From Craspedostauros australis (taxonomy: Eukaryota; Bacillariophyta; Bacillariophyceae; Mastogloiales; Achnanthaceae): DNA of 64,000 nucleotides. Positions within the stretch are counted from its first letter, which is position 1, and every line of letters starts with the position of its first letter. Of the stretch, positions 35,129-47,294 are shown piece by piece. The stretch lies in the NCBI GenBank assembly GCA_026770025.1, contig JAMXDE010000010.1, positions 1,054,001 through 1,118,000 of the forward strand. The letters are read 5' to 3'. The notes below the pieces were generated by a model. The model was not told the origin of the DNA. It saw only the letters and a program-made list of their open reading frames with translations, and searched no databases. The translations under genes and the position numbers were made by a program.

Positions 35129-37239
35129 CCGCTGCATCCCGAAGAAGTAGAGTAATACGATACATTTATTTGCATTTCGTAGAACAACAACAGATCGCGC
35201 ATGCGCGCTGATGGTTGTATTAGCGCACGCTAAATCTCTAACAATAGCGACACCCGTCGACCAATCAGAAATCTCCACTTTTCTTACCTTTTCCGTTCCG
35301 AACGGAAATTTTGGTCAAAAATCCGTTGTGTCAGATTTGTGTCGCATTTCGCGTCGCAAGAATCGTTTTCCCTCAATCACAGATCCAAAAATGTCGCGGA
35401 AATTGATTTCTTGCCAAGATGAGCCAATCTGCCCAATCAGGACAGACTTGGATCTTGGGTGTGACACGTGCGAATCTTGCCATGACCTTCTCAAGTGAAT
35501 ACGATCAATCGTGTGATCGTACTACTAGCAACATCGTGAGAAGACGTAATTCGCAACACGGGCTATCGCGGTGTTTTGTTCATTGACTTTTGCACCTCAT
35601 CTTCACGCAGTAACACGCACATTTGCCGTGTTGTCTCCGTGTTAATTTCACTTGCAATTTGCATGAGACCTGTCATGTCTCTCTCATGCTCACAGTTCCA
35701 AGAAGACAATCTTGTGAGCTCGACAGCATTCCAACTACCATACGAATAATACAGTAAACAAACACTCTCCTCACCAACAACAACGACTTGATCACTCTAC
35801 GTTCTCGGTGCGGTATCCTTCACACCCATCTACGATTACGTTCTAACAGGTTGTGTGTGATGTCGATGTGCGTGGCTTGTGTGAATTTGGTTTGGGCGCG
35901 GAGTTCTGCGTGATGTTGACATGGATGTTGATGGTTTGTGTGTGTTTTTGTTGGTGATGGGTTGAGCGAGTTTGGGCGTGGGCATCGCGAGTTCTGCATG
36001 ATGCGGATGGCTTGTGTGTGTTTGTTGGAAATCCGGGGTGGTGTGATAGTAGAAAACTAATCGTTTGTTAGAATCTACTTCTCTGAACTGTGAGCTCTTC
36101 ATTGCTCTCAATCTCAAAGTTCGATCTCCTCCTGAGATCACCATGGGTCCCTCCGTTGGTCTAGCAGGCATTCATCTTGCATTCATTGCAAGTTCATCAT
36201 GGACATGCATGCACCACCGAGTACCCCATGTTCGTGCACAAAAGCACGTTGTCCTCCACTGATAGTTTCGATGCTTTAGACATCGCCAAGTCGTAGGCAT
36301 CACACAGGTCGGTCCATTCAACCAGATCACGGTCTCCCATTCGTCACGGGAACATCTCGGTTGGGAGCTCATTCAGCTCCTCGACCATCACACATCTCCG
36401 ATCATCTCCGATGTTTCGCCTGTCGTCTTCTCCGCTTACTTCGCCGATCACTTCACCGGCTTCCTGGAGGTTCCTCATACCAGGTTCGTTCATAGGCCAT
36501 CTCACACTTCGTGACATCGGTCTTCCTCCAGTACTCTTTTCTCATTGGTTGCGACATGGGGGCCGTAGTCGCTCGTATCGTGATGTTGGTCACGATTCCA
36601 ACATCCCTGCCCCCTGCGACATTCACGTGTGATTGGCATTCCTGTATTGAGGTCACGAACGCCAAGGTACGGTTCGCATTCGGCACGTGTCGTTCTCCAT
36701 CATCAGAACACGTGCAGCTCACATTTTTCTGTCACAAAGATCCAAAGGTGGGAGTTGCGGTAATGTAGCATATCATGACATTCGGCTCCTTACTCCTGGG
36801 AGGTGCGGCAATATGGTGTTTCAGAACACCCGATTCCTGACATGTGTTTTTGTTGGTGCTTGTGTGTGTGTGCTGTGGCTTGGTTGTGCGGGCTTTTGTA
36901 CGCGTGACCATAAAAATGCGCGCAACGCGCAGATTTGGGCATGAAAAGTGACTCTCTGTTCCGAGTGAATTCTCGGCAGATTTCGTCCAGGTTCGGAACA
37001 AAACCATTGATATGTACGAGGTTTGTTCCATGTTTCGAGCTCTGTATTCGTGACTGTTTTTCAAAACGGGAATCCAGGGAACAAATCTAGAAACAGCCTG
37101 TAGATAGCAATTGCCGCTACCCCCACTTGAGAAACAGGAGGAGGTAATCACGACCCAAAACAAGAGAAACCCCACTACTAGCTTTTGCGTGGTGAAATTA
37201 CCTGTTTACTGACTTGGTAATGAAGAGTTCACAGTTTCA
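35129..37239. other. Transposon debris, no supported gene
   Basis: About 2.1 kb. One frame near 36290-36500 reads TQVGPFNQITVSHSSREHLG and ADHFTGFLEVPHTRF and continues an adjacent frame (EYPMFVHKSTLSSTDSFDALDIAKS) after a shift, so it is probably broken coding sequence of unknown origin. The rest has frequent stops and TG-rich stretches (35850-36050, 36840-36890). Confidence 0.4.
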
Positions 37240-38495
37240 GTGGGAAATGCCCATCATTACACATACAAATTGCATTGTGATGAGGTTCATCAACTTAGAT
37301 GTACCACCTTGGATCTATGTGGTTCCCCAAACCCATCCATTGCCCAGTTGATTGACCTGATCTTTGGGCTTGGATCTCTGCTTTACATGTCAGCTTTTGC
37401 ATCCTCTCCCATCAGGATGTTGCAAATGGAGTACCTTCAATTCCTCCTTGGGTTTGCATATCAAGTATGACACAACTGCATGGTTTGGGACATGTTCGAT
37501 AACAATGAAGCATTGGATTCCATTGTTGGGTTTCCATCCTTGAAGCTGTACAATGCCTTGTGGCAGAGGATTGAGAAAGATGGCAAAATGAAGAAGGTTT
37601 TTCTGGAGCAAGCTGCAATGCAATGCAACTGCGGCTTGGAGAAATTGTATTGTGTGGAATGAACAAAGAGTGGGTAGTCACACTTGACAACAACAAGGTT
37701 CATTCCCATAGCAAGGGATCAACAAGCGGTCTGATCATAAAGCGGCACACCCAAGCAAACAGACCTGGGTAAGTACTCTCGCTTTTCCCGATCTTTTCCA
37801 TTCTTCACATTCTCATGATATCATGCTCAACGTCTTCCTCTCTCCTCTTTTTCGCAACTTCAGCCCTGTTGGCATCACTGGCGTTCTAACAGCTTCTGCT
37901 GTACCCTCCGCGATCGCATTTCTGAGAGAGCGCCACAAAGACAACTGCAAATCCACCATTGAGATCATCAAGGAGCAGTTTGCCAACAACAACACTGAAC
38001 TCAATGACACTCTCATGATGATGGATCGCGGTTTCATCAACCTCAAGCTGGTTCTGCAACTTCTTGAACTTGGTGCAGAGATCCAGGGCACCCATAAGAG
38101 GACCAGATATCTTCCGTTTGGATATGGTCCTCACAGTACCATCAATAAAAAGCAGATTAACATCCATCCATTTAGTCCCAAACGTCTCTGGGTTGCTATC
38201 TCCACCAAGATCTCTGGAAGGCTGTTCGAATGTGTTGCTTACCACAACAATGGCAAGTTTGTGCTTACGGTCTCTACCACGCCTCAGGGGTTTGCGTGAG
38301 ATCTGACACTCCAACACCCCACTGATGAAAAGAAGTGCAATGCTTGGTTGTCCGCACCACCCGACGCCGATTTCAAGTCTGACCGCTTCCACCAGCACTT
38401 CTCTCTCATGCTCTCGTGCCTGCACCGTTCTCCAAAGGTTGCAGCGGTGTATGTGAAAGAACACTATCGAAAAAGTCACGAGGGGAGAGCAAAAG
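37240..38495 (+). pseudogene. PiggyBac-like DDE transposase, 5' half, truncated
   Basis: Frames are broken but colinear with the minus-strand element at 41984-46316. Segments: MGNAHHYTYKLH... (37240-37470, stop), DMFDNNEALDSIVGFPSLKLYNALWQ (37480-37662, stop), EWVVTLDNNKVHSH...RHTQANRPG (about 37668-37768; D codon 37686-37688, candidate first catalytic Asp), a clean 95-bp intron (37769-37863, GTAAGT...TTCAG, phase 2), then PVGITGVLTASAVPSAIAFLR and MMMDRGF (D codon 38024-38026, candidate second Asp) with GTHKRTRYLPFGYG after it. Intact frame ends at 38299; frame-shifted residue-like sequence continues to about 38495, where a tRNA-like relic and then a copia fragment begin. The 3' half, including any nuclease module, is missing. 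Assignment to PiggyBac is by motif layout (MD-x-G...GT-x-KR) and not certain. Confidence 0.65.
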
Positions 38496-38500
38496 CAAAG

Positions 38501-38569
38501 TACCATGCTGGGATTCGAACCCGGAACCTCAGCGAGAATTATTGGTGCTCTACCGTTGAGCTGCAGGCA
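38501..38569 (-). tRNA. tRNA-like relic (pseudo-tRNA)
   Basis: Read on the minus strand, a perfect D-arm (GCTCAACGGTAGAGC, matching box A) and a T-arm with GGTTCGAATCC (box B) are spaced as in a tRNA, about 69 nt in total. The anticodon stem pairs poorly and the acceptor arms (TGCCTGC against CATGGTA) pair at only about four of seven positions, so it is not a functional tRNA as I read it. It may be a decayed tRNA or a tRNA-derived SINE head. It lies exactly between the truncated PiggyBac-like element and the copia fragment. Confidence 0.5.
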
Positions 38570-38573
38570 TTAC

Positions 38574-40876
38574 GATTGCTGATCCGAACACAAGTGAAAT
38601 TTATAGATAGTGGGGGCTACGGGAGTAACGTAATTTGCACTATACATATTTGTGCTGATACTGACGAAGCCAATGGTCAACTGATGGGGCCAAGGCGCAT
38701 CCATCCTGACCTCACACAGGCAGAGCAGGACCGTTTGCACACCATCCTTTCCCTTGATGCCAAGGCAGACAAAGTCGAGGCGATCGTGTACGGTCCATGC
38801 ATGGATAACACAATGCGAAGAGTCATCAGACATCATGACAACCAACTACTCATAGAATGGATGGACGGTTCCTACAGTTGGCACCATATGGACGAGGTCC
38901 GACTGCAACACCCCATATTCGTCATGCAATACATACAACGCAACCAGCTCATGACCACTCCGCCTTTTGTTTGGATCAATGCATTCAACACCATCAACAA
39001 GCAGGTCCTTGCTGCAACAAAGCCGCAATCCAAGGTGCGATACAAGTTCGGCATACAAGTGCCCAACAACATCCGACATGCGTTGTACTTGGACAAGGTC
39101 AACGGTGATTCACAATGGAAGGATGCAATTGCAAAGGAAATGGGACAAATCAATTTGTACCAGACGATTCGCAGCCCTACCAACGACGACGATCTCAACA
39201 CATACAAGTGCATTCCGTACCATATCGTCTTTGACGTCAAATTCGACCTGCGATGCAAAGCCCGATTGGTTGCAAATGGCAACATGTCTGATCCATCTGT
39301 CGAGGATGTATACTCCGGAGTCGTCACATTCAAAACAATGCGTATTGCATTCATCATCGCCGCGATGAACGGATTGCAGGTGTGTGCTGGAGACGTGGGG
39401 AAAGCATTCTTGTATGCGAAGACACAAGAACGGTGCAACGTCATTGCGGGACCAGAGTTTGGCAACAAGCAGGGGCAGCCGCTCATCATCCACAAGGGAT
39501 TGTATGGGCTCCGGACATCAAGCGCCCGCTTTCATGAGCACTTGGCTCAATCGTTCCATGAGATGGGGTTCCAACCAACACCATACGATGCGGACCTGTG
39601 GATATGTGCCCAGGAAGACCATTACGAGATGATCGCAACGTATGTTGACGATGTGCTGGTGTTCAGCCGACATTCCATGGATGTCATGAATGTGCTCAAG
39701 TCGAAATATGTGATGAAAGGCGTTGGTACCCCAATGTACTATCTTGGAGGCAACGTTGAGCAACTGGACGATGCATGGCAACAAGACGGAATCTTCACTG
39801 CATTGTCGGCGCGAACCTACATCGGGACAGCATGTGAAAAGATCGAATCGCTGACTCAGCAACAACTCCCACGATACAGAACTCCGATGGCGGAATCCTA
39901 CCATGCAGAGTTGGATGATTCACCCTTATTAGATTCAGGGGCGGCCAACAAATTTTGCACGATGATTGGATGCGCCAACTGGATCATCACATTGGGTCGG
40001 TTCGATATCCAATTTGCCACGATGACCTTATCAAGATTTTCCATGGTTCCTCGCGAAGGACACATGAAAGCCATGTTCCGTGTGTTTGGATACCTGAAGG
40101 GACATCGCAACAGCTGCATTCTATGTGATCCCACCATACCCGATCACAACAAACACACATCGCATGAGAGTGACAAATGAACCAAGTACTATCCATATGC
40201 TCATGAGGAGTTGCCCCACAAGATGCCCACTCCAAAGAGTAAGGAAGCACACATCACCGTTCATGTGGATGCCGACCATGCACATGATGCTGTTACTCGC
40301 CGTTCGGTTACAGGCATCATCGTCAAGATCAACGGGATGATCGTCCGTACCTACTGCAAGCGCCAAAGCACGGTAGAATCATCAACATATGGTTCTGAGC
40401 TCGTCGCTGCCCGTATTGCAACCGACATGATCATGGAGATTCGCACAGCCCTACGCGTCTTTGGGGTTCCTCTTGCTAGGCCTGATCTGCTCCTCGGTGA
40501 CAACAAATCGGTGGTGTTAAACACAACTATACCTTCCAGCGTCCTCAAAAAGAAACACTGTGGGATCGCGTATCACCGAATCCAGGAAGCCATTGCCGCC
40601 AAAGCCATTCGATTCATTCACATTTCATCGGATCAAAACGAAGCCGACATCCTCACAAAACCTGTGTCAAAGGCATCGTTCTACCGAGTCGTCAATGCCA
40701 CACTATTCAGAACTCCACATCATCTCTCGCAAATCAAGAAAGCCACGGCGAACCCACCAGCTGACCCTACCGCAATATACCTGGAGTCAACAAAGACCAT
40801 TCACTTTGTATACATCGATCAGCCCAACCAAGCTGAGTCCACCATGCATGTGCTGAAGGGGCATATTGGAGCCTGA
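38574..40876 (+). mobile_element. Ty1/copia retrotransposon fragment: reverse transcriptase and RNase H
   Basis: LTR-retrotransposon polyprotein remnant. The frame opens upstream at 38348 through unrelated sequence; element-like protein begins around 38640 with the integrase-RT linker. RT shows SQWKDAIAKEM, VFDVKFDLRCKARLVANG, AGDVGKAFLYAK, LIIHKGLYGLRTSSARFHEHL and the catalytic YVDD (39641-39652). A single in-frame TGA at 40178-40180 interrupts the protein; the same frame continues with RNase H: HVDADHAHD, the Glu in TVESSTYGSEL, LLGDNKSVV, and KKKHCGIAYHRIQEA...EADILTKPV, ending at 40876. Gag, protease and the integrase core are absent, and no LTR is recognisable. The RT and RNase H core residues are intact, so decay is modest. 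It resembles the copia elements abundant in diatoms. Confidence 0.9.
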
Positions 40877-41983
40877 GCAGCAGTCAGATCCAGGTAGTTG
40901 GAAAACACATCACAGAAACCGAACAGATCACAAGAAAGGAACAAAAACGCATCAACCAGATGGAATAGCCATAATCCTCACTCGAATTAACCATTACATC
41001 AAGTTACGTACCACTCTGACTATACCTATGCTTCAATACAGTCAGTGATCTTCTGGTGGCTGGACCAACAAACATGACAGCAGACAATGCAAATCTGGAC
41101 ATGACAGAGGCCCATTGCTCCACAGACTTCCAGAACCTGAAGAGCCTGAGATACAAACATGCCAAAACAACACTGATGCCATGGTTCATGAATCCACAGA
41201 ACAGTTGGACGAACAGGTACACCAATGTTGGAAATCCGGGAAACCCAGTCTCTAGTATAGTATCTGATTACCTATTCCTATTGTTGCATTGTTGGAACTA
41301 TGAGCACAACATCTCCATCTCTTTCAATGCCATTTGCCATAGCATGCAGAATCCACAGTAGCACACAGTCTTGCCCTTGCTCATGTAGTGCTGTCTCCTG
41401 CTTCATCATGTCATGCAGCATGTACTCCATGTACTTCATGTACATCTCATCATGCACATCATCATCTATTTCAGTAGTTTCATTTTGCTCTACATTCATG
41501 TCCTACATACTGCAGTCATGCATTCATTTTGTCACAGGTTTTGTCTCAATCCTGTGGCATCCTTGATTCCACCTGTTTTACAATTGATCGGTTCTGATTG
41601 TTTTCTGGATCTTTCTGATTGTTCAATCATATGATTGATCTTGTCCGTCAGGAGCACGGATTGCGTCCCTATATGTTGGTTTCTGTTTCTTCGGGTGGGA
41701 TACGACCCCTACCCACTGCCCCTGTGCCCCTTCTGGTTAGACATCACCGACCAGGTTGTTGGTTTGTAGGTTCATGTTGGGACATGTTTTTTCATTGTTA
41801 TGGTTCTCAGACCAAAGGAGGACAGGCTACATTGAGTTGCACAACTGGTTGTAGAATGAGGTGGGACACACTACAAGGTGGTCCGAGTGTGATCAACGAA
41901 AGATGATTCTATTGAGTCGTGATTGATACCATTGGGAAGTGCGGTAGTAATGGTTATTTTGACAAAGTCATACCCTCGATTCC
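40877..41983. other. 3' flank of the copia fragment, no gene seen
   Basis: About 1.1 kb, AT-richer than the host genes. It could include a copia 3' LTR, but no matching 5' copy is present to prove it. A minus-strand frame (41499-41278) is rich in Met, Glu and Asp but unassigned. Confidence 0.4.
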
Positions 41984-44900
41984 TCAAACCAATTCTGCAG
42001 GTTCCTCTGCAGTTTTTGCGTTCGTGATCGCCCTATTTGCGGCATGTCGCTTCTTTCTGATGTCTTCGGCTTTCTCCTGCATTGCCGCGTTGTCTCGATC
42101 CTTGTAGTTCAACCTGACCTTGCCACACCATTCCTGTGGATCTCCATGGAGTACATAATGGCATGTGTTTTCAACATCCACTGCCTCCCCCTTCACCACA
42201 AAGTTGCAAAGGGCAAATGAGGGTGAGAGTCCATCCATCTTCAGCCACTCACTCTTTTGCTTGCCAACAGTGGAGCACACAAACATGTGACATCCAGGGT
42301 AAAGCCAATGGATTGCGCCTCCACAGACCACACAGGTACCTTGCTTGTTTATACAACTCAATGGGACATGGTTGCCACAACCCATGTTTGCTTGGATATT
42401 GCTGTCTTGAGGGATTTCTGCTGTCATCTTCACGTTCAGAAGCTCTTGCACTTTCTCAGGGGTCACTGGATTCTGGGAGGTTGGTGGATTGCCTATGAAT
42501 AGGTGTGGCAAACCTTGGGGATCTTTCTGCAGTATTCTGAGACTTGGCAAGCATGTGATGATGATCTCCTTGCTTGGACATTCTCATTCTACTCACAGTG
42601 TCTAGCCAACATGTTATGAAGGCACGCATTGATCTTGAGCATGGACCCTTGGAAGCTCCACCTTTGGTTCACTCTGTTGCAGTAGTGGCCCAGGGTGGGG
42701 CACGTGACTACATCAGAGTTTTCCATGTGTCTGTTGGGGGTCGACATGCTGATTGAGCTTGTGGATTACAATGAACATGACTTTCAGCAGATGTGCCACT
42801 GCAGAACAGCCCATTGTTGGGTATGGAAGTAGCGATGTTTGTGACTGCATCATCCTTGACATAATGTCAGACCCACTCTTCAGAGCATTCCACAGCAAGA
42901 AGGTTTTGGGGATGAATGTTTTGACTTGGGGTACAGGGAAGCTCAAGGTCTTGTGACAGGCCTTTCAGATGCACACTTCATGCATGAGATTGTCTTCTGT
43001 GAGGTTTGCCAGGACTTCGTTGCATCCACAGAAATGTGCACGTCCGGATGTTGCATGAAGAAACCTTGTCATGAGAGTATAGGATGGTGTAGCAATTGCT
43101 CCTTCTGTTGGTATTGGCTGGTACGCATACTCCAACAGCATTCTGTACATGACCTTCAACACCATGCCATATGCAGTAAGAAGTCGGCTTCCGAATGTAG
43201 TTGGTGACTGTCAAAATGACGGTGAGGGATGCGTTCATCGTGGTGCTCACCAATCACAAGGAGGGCATCGGGTACACCGTAGACAAACGAATCGTGAAGA
43301 AACTAGATCGACTCTTCACATCTGGAGAATGTAGCCCTGAAGTGCATATCCTGAGACGACAAGTATGCATGCTTCTCCAGTTGGCAACCCCGTGCTTGTC
43401 TCTCTTTTTGGAACTCCTCTTCCTTCTGCTTGGTCGTCAGGGAAGCTCTTGTCTTCATTTCCACGACGATCACTCTCTCTCTCTCTGCAGCGTTGTCGTC
43501 TTCCCTCCCAATCACTCCAAGGAAGTCCACTGATGCAAGAGCATACGTCTGGACCTTCTTGCAAACCAGCCCCACTTGGTATGCTGCTCTGACCCATGTG
43601 TTTGGTCCAAACATGTTACTGCATTCCATGGCTACCTCCATGATGGGATCCTCATTGTCAAGACCAAGTTGGATGGGTTCTCCTGCCTCTCCTTTACATG
43701 GTTTCATGTACCAGGAAGTGAGGCATTGCTTCATCAACTTCATTTGTAGTGCCAACAAGGATTGGTTCCCACCTGCAGTCTCATGACTGCAGCTGGCTTG
43801 TGCTTCTCTCCTGACCTCATCTGCTAATTTGATCCCATCATCCTTGATTAGGAGCTTTCTAATTCTCTCTGCAGTACCTTTTCCTTCTTTGTCTGCAGAA
43901 ATCGACAACCAAACGCCATCCTCGGCCCAACTGATGTCATGATTGCATACCTCTGTTCGAATTTACACTCCGCCTCCAGAATTTCTTTCAGCTTTGAAAA
44001 CGAGCCTATCAAATGCTCAAGCAGCCTTGTTGCCATACAACAGTTGAAGCAGTGAGCAAACCTCGTCTTCTGTTTGGGTCTTGGACTGCACACTGCAGCC
44101 ACAGACGATTGCATGAAGCAATGCCTGCTCATCTGACAGTGTCTGTTGGTGTCCCATCGTCTCTTTGCCATGATACTGATCCCCATTGCTTCCACCATGA
44201 TTGTTGGGAGCTACTTCACATGCAGTTGTCCTCCCAGAAGTATCAATCTGCTTCTTCAATTCATTCTGAATGTTGCTTTCCAGTGGGGTTGCATCAAGTG
44301 TGGATGAGTCAGAGCCTTGTAGAAGGACAGTGCTTTCTTGCTCTTGCTCTGTGCTCTCTTGGTGCTGCTGGGATCTCTGCACTTCTGCTCAAGGTCAATA
44401 TCTGTGTACTCTGCAAAAATCCCCCATGATGGTCCATCAAAGCTGTTCTTGTTTGCCTTGTCCACCCATTCCTCAGACTGAAAGACTTCCCATGGCAAGT
44501 TGTAGATGAATGAGCTTGTGAATGAAAACTAGTGAAGCAAGAACCAGATTGGGTCTCTCTGAACACTGGTCAGTCCGTCCACATCCAGCTGGTGAATCGT
44601 GGTGGCCCATTGTTTGAAAGCTTCCTGTTTCTTCTGGTTGATGTTGTGTTGGATTGATTTGATGCTCGTTGTGGCAGTCTCTCTGTCCTTGTATGTGTCA
44701 GTGGAAAGAGGCAGATTGTCTGCTTCAACCAAGTTGTGCTCTGCTGTGTTGACAGCCACACATGTTGAATGGTTTGAAGCAAAGTGAGAGAAGCACTGCG
44801 GGAAAGAGTCTGTCATTACGTCTGCATCTTCTGATGCATTTTGAAGATTGATGTTCCTCATCTCGTCCCGACAATAAACCAGTGCAAAGTCCCAATCAAA

Positions 44901-46316
44901 CCCACCACTGGCTGTGTCGACCCCCCATGACAACTTTGCCATTTTCATAGAAGGCATAGCATGTGAACTGGCCTTGCCGCATACTTTCTGTTGTGGCCAC
45001 CCACACATGCCGAATCCCAACCTCAGGAATGTTCATCTGGCCCTCAGGCCGTTTGTCTCTGTTTCCAAACTTGAATGGCATGTGCCCTTCACGCTTCTGT
45101 GTGCCCATGACTTTGGCTCCAAGTGTGAGCAGTTGCTCCACAATCTCCTGGCACATGCAACCACAATTGATGAGGACTGTCACATCTTCCAACCACAGTA
45201 TGTCCTTCCCCAGATGCTGCTTCATTGTCTCTATGTTGAAGGTGTTGTCATGGCCTCTTGACTTTCGCACCCAGAATATGCCACATGGCATTCCTGATGA
45301 GGTGAATGCCATGGTGTTGGCAATGGTTCTTTGGTAGGTAGTGAAGTGAAGTTGCATGTGGAGGAAATCAAAGCAAGAGAAGCGTGAGCTGGATGATGGG
45401 TTTGGGGTTGGAGAGAGTGTTGAGCACATATTCAATAGACCACTTACCCATATCAGTTGGCCTGTATGTGGCGCACCCTTTGCAGATTGCTGGTATGTGC
45501 GCGCCTGTAACATTTGACCTTGTCATTGTCCAATGTGACATACTTTGCTGCTGTCATGTTTCGCAACACAAAGAGCTTGAGCACCTCATTGACGCTGCTC
45601 TCAAGATTTTACCGCAGATAGGTTGGCTGATCACTCTCTGGTCAAACAGCATTCACATAGATGAGCTCCCATACTTGTTGGTATTCCTGTTGTGTTGGAA
45701 GCCCATTGCCACATGTGAGAATTGCAGTATTGTAGAGGTCTTTCACTGATAGCTGAAAGCACTCTTGGGTGGTAAATCCCACCATGAATTAAAGGAAGTT
45801 CTTGTACCCCATTCCCAAGCCTGAGGGACCAAATGCAGATGTGAAGATGTGAGAATGCTCCCCAAAAACAAATGTAACAATGTCCAAAGTGCATGGTTGC
45901 AGCTTCTTTGTGTTGAGGGAAGTTCTTGATCAGATTTGGATGGCTTCTGACACCATGTGCTTTCGAGACTGCTGTGTCCCAGCACTGACAGAGATGGCAA
46001 CCCTGCTTATTTGCCAGTTTTGAAGAACCCAGGACATCTTCATTTGTTTCACACCTGCAGCATCAAGGTTGTGTTGCTTCTGTGATGGGAGGTTGACAAT
46101 GCTTGGTGTGTGGATGTTGCTGGCTTTGTTGATGACATGAGATCCTGCTGATGAAGTTCTCAGGTTTCCATTTTTGTGCAGCCCAGCAAATTCTGGAGGA
46201 CTTTGAGACACCTCATTGGGTTCCAACTGCATTCCAAAGTTGGCAGCAAGTTTTGACACTGATGTGGCTGCATTACATGAGAGGTGGCTTGTGGCTTGTG
46301 GCATGGGAAAGCGCAC
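41984..46316 (-). pseudogene. PiggyBac-like transposase with embedded YqaJ-like nuclease, decayed
   Basis: Reading 5' to 3' on the minus strand: an N-terminal stretch (46316-45930); fragments around 45890-45640; KYVTLDNDKVK (about 45540, equivalent of the VVTLDNNKVH block at 37.7 kb) then HIQAN; an intron (45447-45329, GTAAGT...AAAG, phase 2) at the same codon as in the plus-strand copy; TIANTMAFTSSGMPCGIFWVRKS and GAKVMGTQKREGHMPFKFG (45513-44896), where the second Asp position reads as INCGC instead of MDRGF; a long helical linker (45020-44017); a PD-(D/E)XK module (43908-43303); a tail with WNALKSGSDIMSRMMQ (about 42880), which I read as the counterpart of the third-Asp region; and a C-terminal Cys-rich block with CVVCGG (42550-41984). 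Several stops and frameshifts show it is dead. Confidence 0.65.
43303..43908 (-). other. YqaJ-like PD-(D/E)XK nuclease module within the transposase
   Basis: A 201-codon open frame. Order and spacing match YqaJ/lambda-exonuclease-like nucleases: LGLDNEDPIMEVA (Glu 43651-43653), then QVGLVCKK, then LASVDFLGVI (Asp 43525-43527, normally S-P-D-G), then VIVVEMKTRASL (Glu 43459-43461, Lys 43453-43455). Known family members are recombination exonucleases. It lies between the GTQKR block and the GSD block of the host transposase rather than at an end. Whether the intact element used it for excision, end processing or something else is unknown. Confidence 0.6.
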
Positions 46317-47294
46317 TGCTTGCTTCCTCAGAACATCTGTGGCTGGTCATGTGATGGTATGCATAGTTGCTGTGATTGTTGATGTTTGAACTGCTGGAAG
46401 GTGGAAGTCATGTGTTGAACGACTAGAAGTGCTGATGCCCATCCTGACAGTTTGGTGGGCATTTGCATGTAGCTATGCGAAGCAGGGAAAATGTTTGGCG
46501 CAATTGCAAGTAGTGCAAGCCATCATGTGCGGAAGAACACAACAACGTTGATGGGTGCGAGAACAAGCCACCCGAAGGACGGAAAACAGCGTGCAAAATC
46601 CCGAAACGTTGCACACATGCCAATTTTGTTTCGCGATGTTGGTGTGCACAATCGCAGGAAGTGGCTGCTGGAGCGAAGCTGCAAGAGGGCAACGGTGACC
46701 GAACATGAAGATAACGAGCAACGAAGGAAAGCAACGACAGAGTATTCAAATTGAAAACGCATTTTCCCACGGCTTAAGTAAAACAGCATAAATAAATAAA
46801 TTGTGTATGTCAAGACCGTGTGTCAAGGCCGGCACGCGACAGACGGAGGATCACCAACACCAAATTCACCCGGATATGAAAAAGGAAGGAGTGCTGGGCC
46901 TAGTCGGTTTAGTCGTCAAACGACCATACAGTCGAACGAGGTTCAATTTGACTCTCCAGTCGTTTCAAAGCACAGTTAACTGTGTAGCTGAGCTATGTAG
47001 AGGTTGACTCCACAGTCGAGCAAAACCTCAGCATGGATATCTGAACGTTGTCGCTTTGGTTGGATCAATCAATACGCGCTTCTGTTTTGAATGCAAACAC
47101 GTCGGCACGCAACGAAGCTCAAGTCCTTGGTTTCCTCCTCAGCTCGCATTGTCTGGGCATTCTTCATGGTGTGGGATCCAACCCCAAATGCGACGCAGAC
47201 ACTCGCGTGCTCTTTGTCTTGATCCGCTTGGTGGTTCATGGTTCTTGCTAAATTCGGCGATGGAGGATTCGACACTGTTGTTGATATTGGTATC
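46317..47294. other. Transposon flank, no gene seen
   Basis: About 1 kb of mixed sequence with short ORFs on both strands and no recognisable product. Confidence 0.4.

Noticed and set aside
40877-41640. Copia 3' LTR
   Set aside because: No matching 5' copy, no clear TG...CA ends or polypurine tract found by eye.
37240-46316. CRISPR array or prokaryotic mobile island
   Set aside because: No spaced short direct repeats; introns and eukaryotic transposon types show a nuclear eukaryotic context.
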